Position numbers and translations under genes: made by a program
Notes under the pieces: model-generated
What the model saw: the letters and a program-made list of their open reading frames with translations, nothing else
What the model was told of the DNA's origin: nothing
The model's database searches: none
Part shown: positions 1 through 9,800 of the stretch, in pieces
Position numbering within the stretch: the stretch's first letter is position 1
Layout: every line of letters begins with the position of its first letter
Assembly: GCA_019192445.1 (NCBI GenBank)
Contig: JAHCMK010000001.1
Coordinates: 558,001 to 622,000 of the forward strand
DNA from: Oceanococcus sp. HetDA_MAG_MS8
GTDB taxonomy: Bacteria > Pseudomonadota > Gammaproteobacteria > Nevskiales > Oceanococcaceae
Direction: 5' to 3'
Length of the DNA stretch: 64,000 nt

Positions 1-41
1 TGGATGCTTATCCGGTAAGAGGGAATTCTGCGCCCTGAAGG

Positions 42-2435
42 CTAGCTCTCCTGGAGCAGACGCGTGGGCGGTGTGGTTGTGGTGCTGCGCAGCTGCCACC
101 AGCCCAGAGCTGCACTCAGTGCCACCCCAGCCATAATCGGCACCGTGATCAGTGCAGGCTGTGGAACCCAGGCCATATCAAATTGCTGCTGCGCCAGCAC
201 CGCCAGGCAAGTTTGGGCGAGGAGCACGCTACCGACACTCGCTAGAAGTCCTAGCAAGGCATATTCGCGCAGTAGCAATCCCCGCAGGCGTTGGCGTGAC
301 AAGCCCATAGCCCGCAACACAGCGCTTTGTTGGCGCCGCTGCGGAACACTCGCGCGTAACATCACCAGCACCAATAAGGCGCCGCTCACCAGAGTGAAGC
401 CGAACACAATCTGTAGGGCAAGCAGGGCGCGTGCTGTGATTTGTCGAATCTCAGCAATAAGGCTGTCTAGGTTCAAGATGGTGAGATTGGGCATGCTCTG
501 CGCCAGCTTACGGTCCAAACCCGCTTTCTCTGGGGGCTGGTAATAGGCGGTGATCCAACTCGCTTGATCTTGTGGCAGAGCTGCGGGTGGCACCAGTAAG
601 AAGAAGTTGGGCTGCAAACTGTCCCATTGAACGTCGCGAATGCTCGTCACGGTGTACTGTCGGCGCTGGCCCGCAAAATCCAAGCTGAGGGTGCTGTCCA
701 AGGTGAGATCCAGACGTTCTACAGCGTAGGTGTCCACCGAAAGCTCCAAGGCGGTGGAGTCGGCATCCCAAAAACGGCCCTGCAATAGCTGATTATCGGA
801 AGGCAGCTGCGCGGCGCTCGACAGGTTGAAATCCCGATTGATCCAGCGCTGCGTATCGGGGTCACTGAAATCTTCACTGCGCACCTCAGCGCCGTTCAAG
901 CCCACCAGCCGGCCCCGAACCATAGGCATCATCCGCGGAGATGGTATGTCCGCGGCCGCCAGTAGGTCTTCAAATTCGCGCTGCTGTTGCGGCTGGATGT
1001 TAATGACGAAGCGGTTGGGCGCATCGGCCGGGAGCTGACTCTGCCAGGGGGCAATAATTTGCCCTTGTAGTCCTGCCAGTAGCCCAATGATGGCGATACC
1101 CAGCCCTAAGCTTGCGGCCTGAGTGGCGCTAAAGATCGGCTGCGCAGCAAGTTGAGCACGTGCGCTCAGCGGAGCGACGCCACGCCCTAGCAGCCCCAAG
1201 AACGCCATACTTAACAGCCCCAGCAAAGCGGCTCCCAGGACCATCACGCCCAGGCTCGCCCCCACAATCACCCAACCAATTCCCAAGATTCGGCTGGCGA
1301 TGAGTACACACAGCAAGGTCCACAGTAGGGCGACGCTGAGCTGCGGCGCAGTATCCTCAGCGCTTTGGTGAAAAATTCGCGTGGGCGGAGTTCGCGCGGC
1401 CTGATAAAGGCTGGGCAATAAAGCCAAAGACAAACTAAAGCCCGCGGCCATACTCAGGACCACAGGCTCCCAGCGCCACATAGGCAAGGCGACGTCTAGC
1501 CGTGGAAGCATCAGATCCAGGACTTCCTGGACGGCAATGGCGACACCTCCGCCAACAACCACGGCCGCCAGGCCATCGCGGAGCCAAGGCCAGGCGAGCA
1601 GGGTCCACAGCTTCTTTTGAGTAGCGCCCAAGCTGCGTAGAACGGCGGTTTGATAGGCCCATTGAGGCAGTTGAAAGCGCCCCAACAAAAACACAACCAC
1701 AGCAAGCAGAATCAGGCTGCTCAGACTGGCCAGGTCCAAGAGCCCCTTGGCGCGCTCCAGGGCATTCCCGAGCTCCGGCCGCAGCTCCCCTGGGCGCTGC
1801 GCCTTAAGCTTGGCTGACTGCGCCCAAAGACGGAGCTGTTCCAAGCCAGATGCTGGCCCGCTCGCATAGAGAATGTGGCGACTCCGTGCACCGGCTTGTG
1901 TGAGCCCAGTACCTGGCAAATCGTCCAAGCGCATGATGAGTTCTGGCGCCAGCGATGCAAAGCCGGCATTACCGCGTCCGGGATACTGGCGGATCACGCC
2001 TGCGATCGTGAGTTGCAAACGGCCAACCTCGAGTTGGTCACCAGTGGTCACGTCCAGCTGATCAGCCAGGCGTTGTTCGACCCAGGCTTGCTGCGGTGCC
2101 AATGCGGGCAGGGCCTTCCCATTGTCACCGAGAACCGCGCCCTTGAGCGGCCATTTCGCACCTACGGCCCTTAAGCTCACCAATTGTTGCGCCTGTGCGC
2201 TGAACACCATGCTGGGTTGGCTGAGCTCAGGCGTCACTGTCAACGCGGAGAGCTGCGCCGCGATCTCTGCGGGAATGTCGATGGCTTCTCGGCCTTGAAT
2301 GACCAGGTCAGCGCCCATGGTTTGGGCGGTGCGTTCAGCCAGTAGGCGATAGACCCGGTCACTGAGACTGGTCGTACTCGCTGCCACCACCGTGGCCAAA
2401 CTTAAGCACAGCACCAGTAATCGTCGATGACTCAT
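42..2435 (-). CDS. ABC transporter permease, FtsX/MacB-like (YbbP type)
   Basis: A 797-residue inner-membrane permease of the FtsX fold. The N-terminus is a membrane anchor, followed by a large periplasmic domain, a cluster of hydrophobic segments (about residues 236-260 and 290-450), a second periplasmic domain and a last membrane group near residues 665-790. This two-unit arrangement of roughly 800 residues is that of E. coli YbbP. Its start overlaps the stop of the upstream ATPase by 4 bases (ATGA), so the two are translationally coupled. In E. coli the same pair also sits beside tesA. The substrate is not known from sequence; lipid or lipoprotein export is usually suspected for the family. 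An in-frame TGA lies four codons before the ATG, which fixes the start. Confidence 0.88.
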   Translation of the reverse strand: MSHRRLLVLCLSLATVVAASTTSLSDRVYRLLAERTAQTMGADLVIQGREAIDIPAEIAAQLSALTVTPELSQPSMVFSAQAQQLVSLRAVGAKWPLKGAVLGDNGKALPALAPQQAWVEQRLADQLDVTTGDQLEVGRLQLTIAGVIRQYPGRGNAGFASLAPELIMRLDDLPGTGLTQAGARSRHILYASGPASGLEQLRLWAQSAKLKAQRPGELRPELGNALERAKGLLDLASLSSLILLAVVVFLLGRFQLPQWAYQTAVLRSLGATQKKLWTLLAWPWLRDGLAAVVVGGGVAIAVQEVLDLMLPRLDVALPMWRWEPVVLSMAAGFSLSLALLPSLYQAARTPPTRIFHQSAEDTAPQLSVALLWTLLCVLIASRILGIGWVIVGASLGVMVLGAALLGLLSMAFLGLLGRGVAPLSARAQLAAQPIFSATQAASLGLGIAIIGLLAGLQGQIIAPWQSQLPADAPNRFVINIQPQQQREFEDLLAAADIPSPRMMPMVRGRLVGLNGAEVRSEDFSDPDTQRWINRDFNLSSAAQLPSDNQLLQGRFWDADSTALELSVDTYAVERLDLTLDSTLSLDFAGQRRQYTVTSIRDVQWDSLQPNFFLLVPPAALPQDQASWITAYYQPPEKAGLDRKLAQSMPNLTILNLDSLIAEIRQITARALLALQIVFGFTLVSGALLVLVMLRASVPQRRQQSAVLRAMGLSRQRLRGLLLREYALLGLLASVGSVLLAQTCLAVLAQQQFDMAWVPQPALITVPIMAGVALSAALGWWQLRSTTTTPPTRLLQES

Positions 2436-3130
2436 GCGCTGACTTCATCAAGGGGCCGAAGAACCCCAGCATCCAAGCGATATTGACGGTGGCAACGCTG
2501 CGCCAATTGCAAATCATGGGTCACCATCAACAGACCGCTGTTGTGACCTTGCACCAGGGAGAACATCAGATCGATGATTGTCTGACCGGTGTCCGGGTCA
2601 AGATTGCCGGTGGGCTCGTCAGCCAGCAATAGCTTGGGCTGATGCACAAAGGCACGCGCCAAGGCGACGCGTTGCTGTTCACCCCCGGAGAGCTGTGCGG
2701 GCTTATGCGCCAAGCGTTCACCGAGCCCCACAGCAACGAGACTTTGGCGAGCCTTGTTGAGAGGGTTATTCAGTCCGGCGATATCTGCTGCCACCCGCAC
2801 ATTGTCCAAGGCGGAGAGTTGTGGCAGCAAAGCAAAGGACTGAAAGACAAAACCCAGCTGCTGCGCGCGCAGTCGCGCCCGACCTTCCTCGTCCAAGCTC
2901 GCGAGGGAAACAGAGCCCCAACTGACCCCACCCTGGGTGGGCTGTTCAAAGCCTGCGAGTAGCGACAACAGCGTACTTTTGCCGCTGCCAGATGGTCCGA
3001 TGATGGCCACGCTTTGCCCAGAGTCTAGTTCTAAGTCAATACCCCGCAGGATCTGCAGACTTTGCGTACCATGACGCAAGGTGTGATGGAGAGCCTGTGC
3101 TTTGATAAGCGGTAGCCGTTGGTTAGTCAT
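2432..3130 (-). CDS. ABC transporter ATP-binding protein (YbbA/LolD-like)
   Basis: ATPase subunit of 232 residues that powers the downstream FtsX-type permease. Visible motifs are Walker A GPSGSGKST, the Q-loop region FVFQSFALLPQ, signature LSGGEQQRVALARA and Walker B LLLADEPTGNLD. The subfamily is the MacB/LolD/YbbA group. I placed the start at the ATG at 3130 (MTNQRLP), which gives the family length; the open frame runs further to 3178. With this start the first 29 bases overlap the 5' end of the divergent tesA, so each gene's promoter must lie inside the other gene or be shared. Confidence 0.9.
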   Translation of the reverse strand: MTNQRLPLIKAQALHHTLRHGTQSLQILRGIDLELDSGQSVAIIGPSGSGKSTLLSLLAGFEQPTQGGVSWGSVSLASLDEEGRARLRAQQLGFVFQSFALLPQLSALDNVRVAADIAGLNNPLNKARQSLVAVGLGERLAHKPAQLSGGEQQRVALARAFVHQPKLLLADEPTGNLDPDTGQTIIDLMFSLVQGHNSGLLMVTHDLQLAQRCHRQYRLDAGVLRPLDEVSA

Positions 3131-3737
3131 TCTGGGGTTGAGCCTTTGCTGCAGCGTAGGGAGCGCGGCGGAGCGCATATTACTGCTAGGTGATTCTCTG
3201 AGCGCTGCCTATGGTATCCCGCAAGAGCGCAGTTGGCCGGCTTTGTTGGAGAAGCACTTGCAGCAGCAGGCGGTGCCTAGTGAGCTCATTAACGCCAGCA
3301 TCAGTGGAGAAACCACGGCGGGCGGCCTGCGCCGCCTTCCTGCGCTGCTTCAAGATCATCAGCCTACCTGGGTGTGGATCGAGCTTGGTGCTAACGATGG
3401 CTTACGTGGACTGCCACTTGATCAGATGCGCAGTAACCTGCGGGCGATGATCGATAGCGCAACCCAGGCCTCCGCACGGGTGTTGTTATTTGAAATGCGC
3501 CTGCCAACAAACTATGGGCCCCGCTATACCCAGGCCTTCAGCGCAGTCTATTCCCAGTTGGCAGCGCAGACTCCGGCCACGGTCTTACCGTTTTTCCTGG
3601 CACCCATTGCCGCGGACATGGACTACTTTTTAGACGACGGAATACATCCGAATGAAGCCGCCCAGCCAATATTGTTAGACCAGATACTAGAAGGCTGGCC
3701 TGGGGCCGAGACTGCTCTGGGTAGCGCCCCAGGCTAA
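3102..3737 (+). CDS. tesA: TesA-type periplasmic esterase / thioesterase I
   Basis: SGNH/GDSL hydrolase of 211 residues that cleaves acyl thioesters and esters in the periplasm. A signal peptide covers about residues 1-22 (cleavage near GSA-AER). The nucleophile is Ser32 in GDSLSAAYG, the oxyanion residues are in the GETTAGG and GANDGLRG blocks, and Asp179/His182 lie in DDGIHPN. The start is a TTG at 3102: an in-frame stop lies 18 bases upstream and the signal peptide needs this start. A GGAG stretch sits about 11 bases before it. It is divergent from the YbbA/YbbP-like pair, as in E. coli. Confidence 0.93.
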   Translation: MISGSRWLVILGLSLCCSVGSAAERILLLGDSLSAAYGIPQERSWPALLEKHLQQQAVPSELINASISGETTAGGLRRLPALLQDHQPTWVWIELGANDGLRGLPLDQMRSNLRAMIDSATQASARVLLFEMRLPTNYGPRYTQAFSAVYSQLAAQTPATVLPFFLAPIAADMDYFLDDGIHPNEAAQPILLDQILEGWPGAETALGSAPG

Positions 3738-3972
3738 ACACGGGTGATCCCACAGCGCCCCTGAAGTCGCGCCTGACCGACTTTGCGGCGGTAGCCTGAG
3801 GGTCCCACCGGCAATGGCAACAGCTGTGGAAATGAACCTGCTGGGATTCGCAAAAGCGAATGCCGAGGGCAGCGCCAAAGGCGGAATACTGCCCAAATAA
3901 AAACGCCGGAAGCAGGGCTTCCGGCGTTGGTTGTCATGGCGTGGAGGTCATGGCCGATAGTGGCCACCCACA
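3738..3972. other. Intergenic region between convergent tesA and the first GlyGly-CTERM gene
   Basis: No supported gene. It holds a short hairpin ATTCGC-AAAA-GCGAAT at 3846-3861 without a following T-run, and the strong minus-strand terminator at 3895-3927. Confidence 0.6.
3895..3927 (-). terminator. Rho-independent terminator of the 3973-5286 gene
   Basis: An 11-bp stem ACGCCGGAAGC / GCTTCCGGCGT with a 3-base loop at 3903-3927. Read on the minus strand it is followed by a T-rich run (TTTTTATTT). It lies about 45 bases after the stop of the secreted-protein gene. It may also stop tesA transcripts, but there is no T-run on the plus side. Confidence 0.85.
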
Positions 3973-5286
3973 CTACGCCCTAGCGGTATTGGGTTGGCGT
4001 CGGCGCAGACCCAAGCCCACCATGAGTAGGGCCAAGACCGCTCCACCTACAGCGCCACCACCACTAAGGGTTGGCAAAGCGCGCGAAGCGACTGTGTCCT
4101 CGTCATCGGCGCAGTCTTCTGCGGATCGCACGAGGTAACTTCCTTGACGGTCAGCCAAGGTATCTGGGACCGCGTCACCCTGGAAGGAGAGGCCAACGGA
4201 GCCCACGAGGTCGATGGGAGGCGTGCCCGCGTAGAGGATGCTGGAGGCGTTGAAATCGCGGATTTCGTCACCGCTGGCCAAAATGCCAATATCGCTCGCG
4301 GGGACCAAGATGACGATTTCACCGCTGGCGTCGAAGAACGAGCCTTCCGCGGCAGGGCGTACCGAGCCTTCTTCCGCAAATTGGCCCAGGCGCTCACCGT
4401 CATTGTCCTCACTGACCACATAGCTAGAGAAACTCACCGCGCCGAAGGCATCAACCTCCATGCGCGCACCGCGTGGAATGGCCCCGAAGCCGGTGATGAA
4501 GCTGGTGAAGTAGGTCGTATTAGGCACTGGCCCCGAGGCCAGTGAGTCGACTTTGATACGAAAACCGATCAACAGTGGGTCTTCAGCATCGTTCAAGGTG
4601 CCTTGCTGGAAAACACTCAGTTCGGTGATATCCAAAAACTCAAAAGGAGCACCCGTGATTAAGACGCCTCCGTCACCAGCAGCATCGCTGAGGAGGGTCA
4701 AACCCGGCGCGGAGCAGGCCTCTGCGGCGCGCGCCTCAGCCATGTCATCGCCACCATTTTCAGCGAACCAGGCCGCTATTTCTTCGTCGGTTTTGTCCGC
4801 AGAAGGTTGACCCAGACTCAGTTCGATATTGGCTTCGTAACTGCCGCCAACAACCAGCCAATGGATCACTTCCACGGTGTAATCGCGCTCACCGCCAAAG
4901 GCGATGGTGGAGACCGCTTCGTTGGCAGTAGCCGAGGTGGATTCACCCAAGACATTCCCGCTGCCATCGAGCAGGCGAAGGTCGTAGTCATCGGCGCCAC
5001 TCAAGTTTTGGGTAGGGCCCAAGGTCACACGAATCAGGGCGGTAGGAAAGAACTCGTTGAGGTCTTCCGGTAGATCAGCACTTAAGGCGTATTGATCGCA
5101 GGGCAGGACAGGATCAATACAATCTGGACCTGCAGCATTCGTTGCGTTGGTGCCTACGATAGGCCCCCCGCCGAAGCTGAGGTCCATGGTGGATAAAGTG
5201 AGGGTGCCTGAGCCAACTTCAGCGGCGTTTGCGGCGCTTGCCAAGGTTGCGATGGCGACGATGGCCAAGGTCTGAAGGCTACGCAT
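3973..5286 (-). CDS. Secreted protein with GlyGly-CTERM-like sorting tail, paralogue 1
   Basis: A 437-residue exported protein. A signal peptide (about residues 1-21, ending ASAANA-AEV) starts at the ATG at 5286, preceded by a GGAG ribosome site. An N-terminal beta-rich domain of about 150 residues resembles pre-peptidase C-terminal (PPC) domains (block DDYDLRLLDGSGNVLGES). A second beta-rich domain follows (LTLLSDAAGDGG, then LDITELSV). The C-terminus has a Gly-rich stretch SGGGAVGG, a hydrophobic helix and Arg-rich end GLRRRQ. That is the layout of GlyGly-CTERM tails processed by rhombosortase. No protease or other catalytic motif was recognised. A homologous gene lies directly upstream. 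Function unknown; a cell-surface protein is likely. Confidence 0.82.
   Translation of the reverse strand: MRSLQTLAIVAIATLASAANAAEVGSGTLTLSTMDLSFGGGPIVGTNATNAAGPDCIDPVLPCDQYALSADLPEDLNEFFPTALIRVTLGPTQNLSGADDYDLRLLDGSGNVLGESTSATANEAVSTIAFGGERDYTVEVIHWLVVGGSYEANIELSLGQPSADKTDEEIAAWFAENGGDDMAEARAAEACSAPGLTLLSDAAGDGGVLITGAPFEFLDITELSVFQQGTLNDAEDPLLIGFRIKVDSLASGPVPNTTYFTSFITGFGAIPRGARMEVDAFGAVSFSSYVVSEDNDGERLGQFAEEGSVRPAAEGSFFDASGEIVILVPASDIGILASGDEIRDFNASSILYAGTPPIDLVGSVGLSFQGDAVPDTLADRQGSYLVRSAEDCADDEDTVASRALPTLSGGGAVGGAVLALLMVGLGLRRRQPNTARA
4770..5226 (-). repeat. Near-identical N-terminal coding block, copy 1
   Basis: This stretch aligns without gaps to 6170-6626 at a constant offset of 1400 bases. 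By hand count there are only about two dozen differences, and 4920-5040 is identical. It codes for the mature N-terminal domain of paralogue 1. Similarity drops sharply at the signal-peptide boundary and toward the C-terminal half, which suggests gene conversion or a recent partial duplication. Confidence 0.9.
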
Positions 5287-5327
5287 AGAGAAATCTCCTG
5301 TGAAGGGGTAGTCCGCAATGGGGAGCA

Positions 5328-5353
5328 AAACGGGGCGACCCGGAGGCCGCCCC
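5328..5353 (-). terminator. Probable terminator between the two GlyGly-CTERM paralogues
   Basis: On the minus strand GGGGCG pairs with CGCCCC around a 10-base loop, followed by GTTTTG. It lies 44-69 bases after the stop of paralogue 2 and before the ribosome site of paralogue 1. The T-run is short, so it may be leaky. Confidence 0.5.
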
Positions 5354-5396
5354 ACACCTGGCCTATCACTCGACAGACCATCCCCTTGGAATTGAG

Positions 5397-6686
5397 CTAG
5401 CTGCGACGGCGGCCTAGCAGTAAGAGACCAAACAACACGGTCATTAACGGCAGACTGCCTCCACCGTTAACGGCACTGCTGAGTGAGCGGCTTGCGGCTT
5501 CTTCTTCAGCGTCTGCGGCACATTCCTCGTCGGACATAAAGGTCCAGATTCCAGACCGACTAAGACCGTTGGGCATGGTGTCTGCGGTACCGGCAACGCC
5601 AACACCAACGACGGGGTCACTCACACCGATGGTGGTCGCAGCGTTAAATCCGGTGAGAGTTTCGCCTGGATTCAGTAAGCCGATATCCTGAGGGCGTACA
5701 AAGATCACGACTTCGCCTGAAGCGTCGAAGGTCGACGCAGAATTTGCAGGTCGCTCGGAGCCGGCTTCTACGAAGCGGCCATCCACGCCGCCATCATTGT
5801 TGGCGCCCGCGACATAGGAGAAGAAGCTGACAGCTCCTTGCTGATCCACCGCCATGCGCACACCGAATACGGTTTGAGAGGCGCCAGGGGAGAAGCTCGC
5901 GTAAATCGCGCTGCCCGGAATGGGTTGGGTCAATGATTCCAATTTGAAGCGGAACCCGATGAGCGCGGGGTCTTCAGGGTTCTCAGTACTTCCAGTTTGG
6001 AAGACGCTGAGTTCAGTGAGATCGAGATCAGAAATGGGGAAGCCACTTCCGGTGAGATCCAAAGGATCAACGTCACCGCTAGCATCTGTTAAGAGGATTA
6101 GGCCCGGCGCAGTGCAGGATTCCATCGCCCGAGATTCAGCCATTTCGTCGCCGCCATTCTCGGCAAACCAGGCCGCTATTTCTTCATCGGTTTTGTCCGC
6201 AGAGGGTTGACCCAGACTCAGTTCGATATTGGCTTCGTAACTGCCGCCTACAACCAGCCAATGGATCACTTCCACGGTGTAATCGCGCTCACCGCCGAAG
6301 GCAATAGTGGAGACCGCTTCGTTGGCAGTAGCCGAGGTGGATTCACCCAAGACATTCCCGCTGCCATCGAGCAGGCGAAGGTCGTAGTCATCGGCGCCAC
6401 TCAAGTTTTGGGTAGGGCCCAAGGTCACACGAATCAGGGCGGTGGGAAAGAACGCGTTGAGGTCTTCCGGTAGGTCAGCACTTAAGGCGTATTGATCGCA
6501 GGGCAGGACGGGATCAATACAGTCAGGACCGGCAGCGTTCGTCGCGTTAGTCCCAACGATAGGCCCTCCGCCAAAACTGAGATCCATGGTGGATAAAGTG
6601 AGGGTGCCTGAGCCAACTTCAGCGGCATATGCCGGTGCGCCAGCGCAAGCAGCAGCGAAACACATCGCCTTGAGCATGCGGTACAT
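5397..6686 (-). CDS. Secreted protein with GlyGly-CTERM-like sorting tail, paralogue 2
   Basis: A 429-residue paralogue of the next gene downstream. Start ATG at 6686 with a CTGGAGA ribosome site; signal peptide about residues 1-19 (ending APAYA-AEV). Its signal peptide is unlike that of paralogue 1, yet the following 150 residues are almost identical. The C-terminal half keeps the same order (LDLTELSVFQ, FDASGEVVI, DIGLL) but has diverged strongly. The tail has NGGGSLPL, a hydrophobic segment and GRRRS, as in GlyGly-CTERM proteins. It follows the RND operon on the same strand with a 156-base gap. No enzyme motif was recognised. Confidence 0.82.
   Translation of the reverse strand: MYRMLKAMCFAAACAGAPAYAAEVGSGTLTLSTMDLSFGGGPIVGTNATNAAGPDCIDPVLPCDQYALSADLPEDLNAFFPTALIRVTLGPTQNLSGADDYDLRLLDGSGNVLGESTSATANEAVSTIAFGGERDYTVEVIHWLVVGGSYEANIELSLGQPSADKTDEEIAAWFAENGGDEMAESRAMESCTAPGLILLTDASGDVDPLDLTGSGFPISDLDLTELSVFQTGSTENPEDPALIGFRFKLESLTQPIPGSAIYASFSPGASQTVFGVRMAVDQQGAVSFFSYVAGANNDGGVDGRFVEAGSERPANSASTFDASGEVVIFVRPQDIGLLNPGETLTGFNAATTIGVSDPVVGVGVAGTADTMPNGLSRSGIWTFMSDEECAADAEEEAASRSLSSAVNGGGSLPLMTVLFGLLLLGRRRS
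6170..6626 (-). repeat. Near-identical N-terminal coding block, copy 2
   Basis: Partner of 4770-5226 at an exact offset of 1400 bases. It codes for the mature N-terminal domain of paralogue 2. The repeat ends where the signal peptides begin, so it does not include export signals or upstream control sequences. Confidence 0.9.
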
Positions 6687-6842
6687 GAACGTTCTCCAGA
6701 TTGTTCCAAGGTTCGGCGCAGATGAAATTTTTGTTAAGTAGTACTGCGCGCAATAAACATGACACATAGCACAGTGGCAGAGCAAGCGTAAAAATTACGC
6801 CTTGCGGCTGAGAGCTCCCTGAGCATGTAATGGCTGTGCGTG

Positions 6843-9800
6843 TTAGAACGCAGCTTGTGGCGCTGACGCTGGCGCGGCTGCCGGCGTGCCAAATTTCTGC
6901 TCATACAAGGAGAGCAAGGTTGGCACCAAAACCAACACAACCAGTGTTGCAAAGGCCAGGCCAAATACGATGGAAATGGCCATGGGTATTAAGAACTGTG
7001 CCTGGAGACTGGTCTCAAACAGTAGCGGCGTTAGGCCCGCGATGGTCGTTAATGATGTCAATAAGACGGCACGTAAGCGCAAGCAGGAGGCATCTTCCAA
7101 GGCCTGTTGGATGGGCACGCCACGGTCACGGAGTTGCTTATAGAACACCACCAAGATTATGGAGTCGTTGACCACGATTCCGGAGAGGCCAAATAGCCCA
7201 AATAAGGACAAGATGGTGAGGTTCATTCCCATGAGCCAATGCCCCACAACAGCGCCCACTAGGCCTAAAGGAATAATGCTCATGACCAATAGGGGCCAGC
7301 CCCAGGAGGCAAAGACCCAAGCAAGCACAATGTAGATAAGGGCGAGGGCGTAGAGCAGTCCTCGCTGCATATCGCCAAAGGTGTTGGCTTGGTTTTCTGC
7401 TTGGCCTGTTTGCGTAATGCTTACGGGGTAGCGCTGCTGGATATCTGGAAGAACCTGCGCAGCCAGGCGCGCCCGCAGTTCATTGGCATTAACCTGAGCG
7501 GCGTCCACATCGGCACTCACGACGATGGATCGCCGGGCATCAGCATGGCGGATGCGGTCGAATCCCCGTTGGGTACGAAAATCCACCACGTTACCGAGGG
7601 GAATGACCGTTCCTGTAGGCGCGAGGATGGGAAGGTCGCGCAGGGTCACTATAGAGTCGGCGTCCCCATCCATCAGACGTACGCGAACTTCGACTTCGGA
7701 GCCATCATCTTGGAAAATTTGCGCCAGTTCTCCATCCAAGGCGGCGCGTAGTTGACGTCCCAGATTACTGGTATCCAAGCCTAATACCTGGGCTTGCGCA
7801 TTGGGCGTGTACAGAATTTGCTCACGCCCAAAGGGCGTGTCATCGTCCACCCCGTTCACGCCGGCTGTTTGGCGCAGGATCTCGCCCAGCTCTAATGCTG
7901 CCGATTTAATGGCCGCCAGGTCGGAACCCGTTATGCGGAGTTCCACATCTCGACCAGGCGGGCCAATACTGGGCTCGAACACACCAAAAGTATCTAAACC
8001 TGCAGGCAACACAATTCGCTGCTTCCAGCGGGCAATGAACTCGGCGTTGCGCACCTCGCGGCTATCCGAGGGTCGAATTTGCACCTGCATGTGGGCATAT
8101 TGGCGTCCACTGCGAGTGAAGTTTGTTCCCGGCGTCACTCCCATCCCCAGACGGGTGACGGCAGCAATGACAAAATCGCCACCTAGTTCTTGGTTGAGTT
8201 CCTCCAACGACTGCTCAAGCTGCGTCAAAAACTCCTCTAGCTCTTCTTCCGGTGCGCCTGCAGCGAAGCCTACATTGGCAATCAACACGTCTAGCTCGGG
8301 AGTGGGGAAGAACTCAAACTTGACCCGTCCACCGGCGAGCAAGCCCACGGCCAGCACCATCGCGGCTAGGCTGGCGGCCAGGACCACCCTGCGATTACTC
8401 AAAGCGCTGCGGACAAGGCGCCGAAATACGCCCTCACGCAAGCCGTCGAAAGCGCGGTCAAAGCCCTTACGCCAGCGGCTGACCGACTTCTCGCGCAGGC
8501 CCTTAAGAGAGTGCCGTAAGTGCCCAGGAAGAATCAGAAAACTTTCAATGAGGGAGGCGATAATGACGCAGATAACCACCCAAGGAATGGCCTTGAGGAT
8601 GGCGCCAATATAATCACCGATGAGCATGAGGGGCAGAAAAGCGGCAATGGTTGTGGCGGATGAACTCAGCACCGGCCAAAACATCCGCGTTGCCCCGCCT
8701 TCAGCAGCCTCTAAAGCTTCTTCGCCAGCGTCATAATGGGCTGCTGCGTCTTCGCCCACGACGATGGCGTCATCAACAATGATCCCCAACGCCATAATCA
8801 TGGCAAACAAAGAGATCATGTTGATGCTGCCGCCAGAGGCATAAAGCACGCAGAGTGTGGCCAGAAATGAGACCGGAATGCCCACGGTGACCCAAAGAGC
8901 CACCCGTCCGCTCAGGAACAGATACAAGATGGCGATGATCAACACCAGCCCTGAGGCCCCATTTTTCAGCAATAAACCGATGCGCTCCTCGATGGGCTTG
9001 TATTGCTCGTCGTACACGACCACATCGACGTTGGGAGGAAGTTGCTGGCGCTTGGTGTGCAAATAGGACTGCATCACCTCAGCCATCTCCAGCGCGTCTT
9101 CGTTTTTGGCTCGGTACAGTGCCAGCTCCACCGCGGGCTGCCCCTGCATACGGAGCCGCACATCATCGGGTTTTGATTCGCGACGTATGCTGGCGATATC
9201 GGCCAGTCGAACATGACCTTGGCCACGGGCATCACTGAGCTGCAGCGATCCCAGTCCATACTCGCTGCGGCGTTTCTCGACGGCGCGTAGTTCGCGACTG
9301 GCGCCGCCCTCAGCAAGCAGTCCCGCTGGCAGATCCTGAGATCGCGCGCGTACGGCATTTGCTACATCTGGCAGCGTTAACCCCAGTTCAGCCAAGGTGG
9401 CTGCCGGGACCCGAATCACGATTTCCTCGGCTGGTAGGCCCAGAGTCCGGATTTCTTCGATGCCCGCATCGAGCAACTCACGCTCCATACGCCGAGCGAG
9501 GGGGCGCAATTCATCCAGGTCATCCAGACCGGTGAGCACCAAGCGGGCGATGAGCTCACGATTCTCTAAAATACTGATGCTGGGTTCTTCCGCAGAATCA
9601 GGAAGGTTGCGAATACTGGCGATGCGCTCTTTCACATCATCGGCGGCAGCATTCAGGTCTGTGCCGTCATCAAAGCGCAGCCACAACAGAGCAAAACCTT
9701 GCAGGGATACGGAACTAAGTTCGTTCACACCCGGGGTACTGCGGAGGCGGTCCTCCACCAAGTCCGTAATCCCTGTTTCTATATCTTCAGCGCTAGCACC

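Noticed and set aside
1-41. Possible start of another gene at the left edge
   Set aside because: Forty-one bases are too few to support a call and show no clear continuation.
4770-6626. Repeat array or CRISPR suggested by repeated sequence
   Set aside because: There are only two copies of about 450 bases and both are coding; no short repeats with spacers exist.
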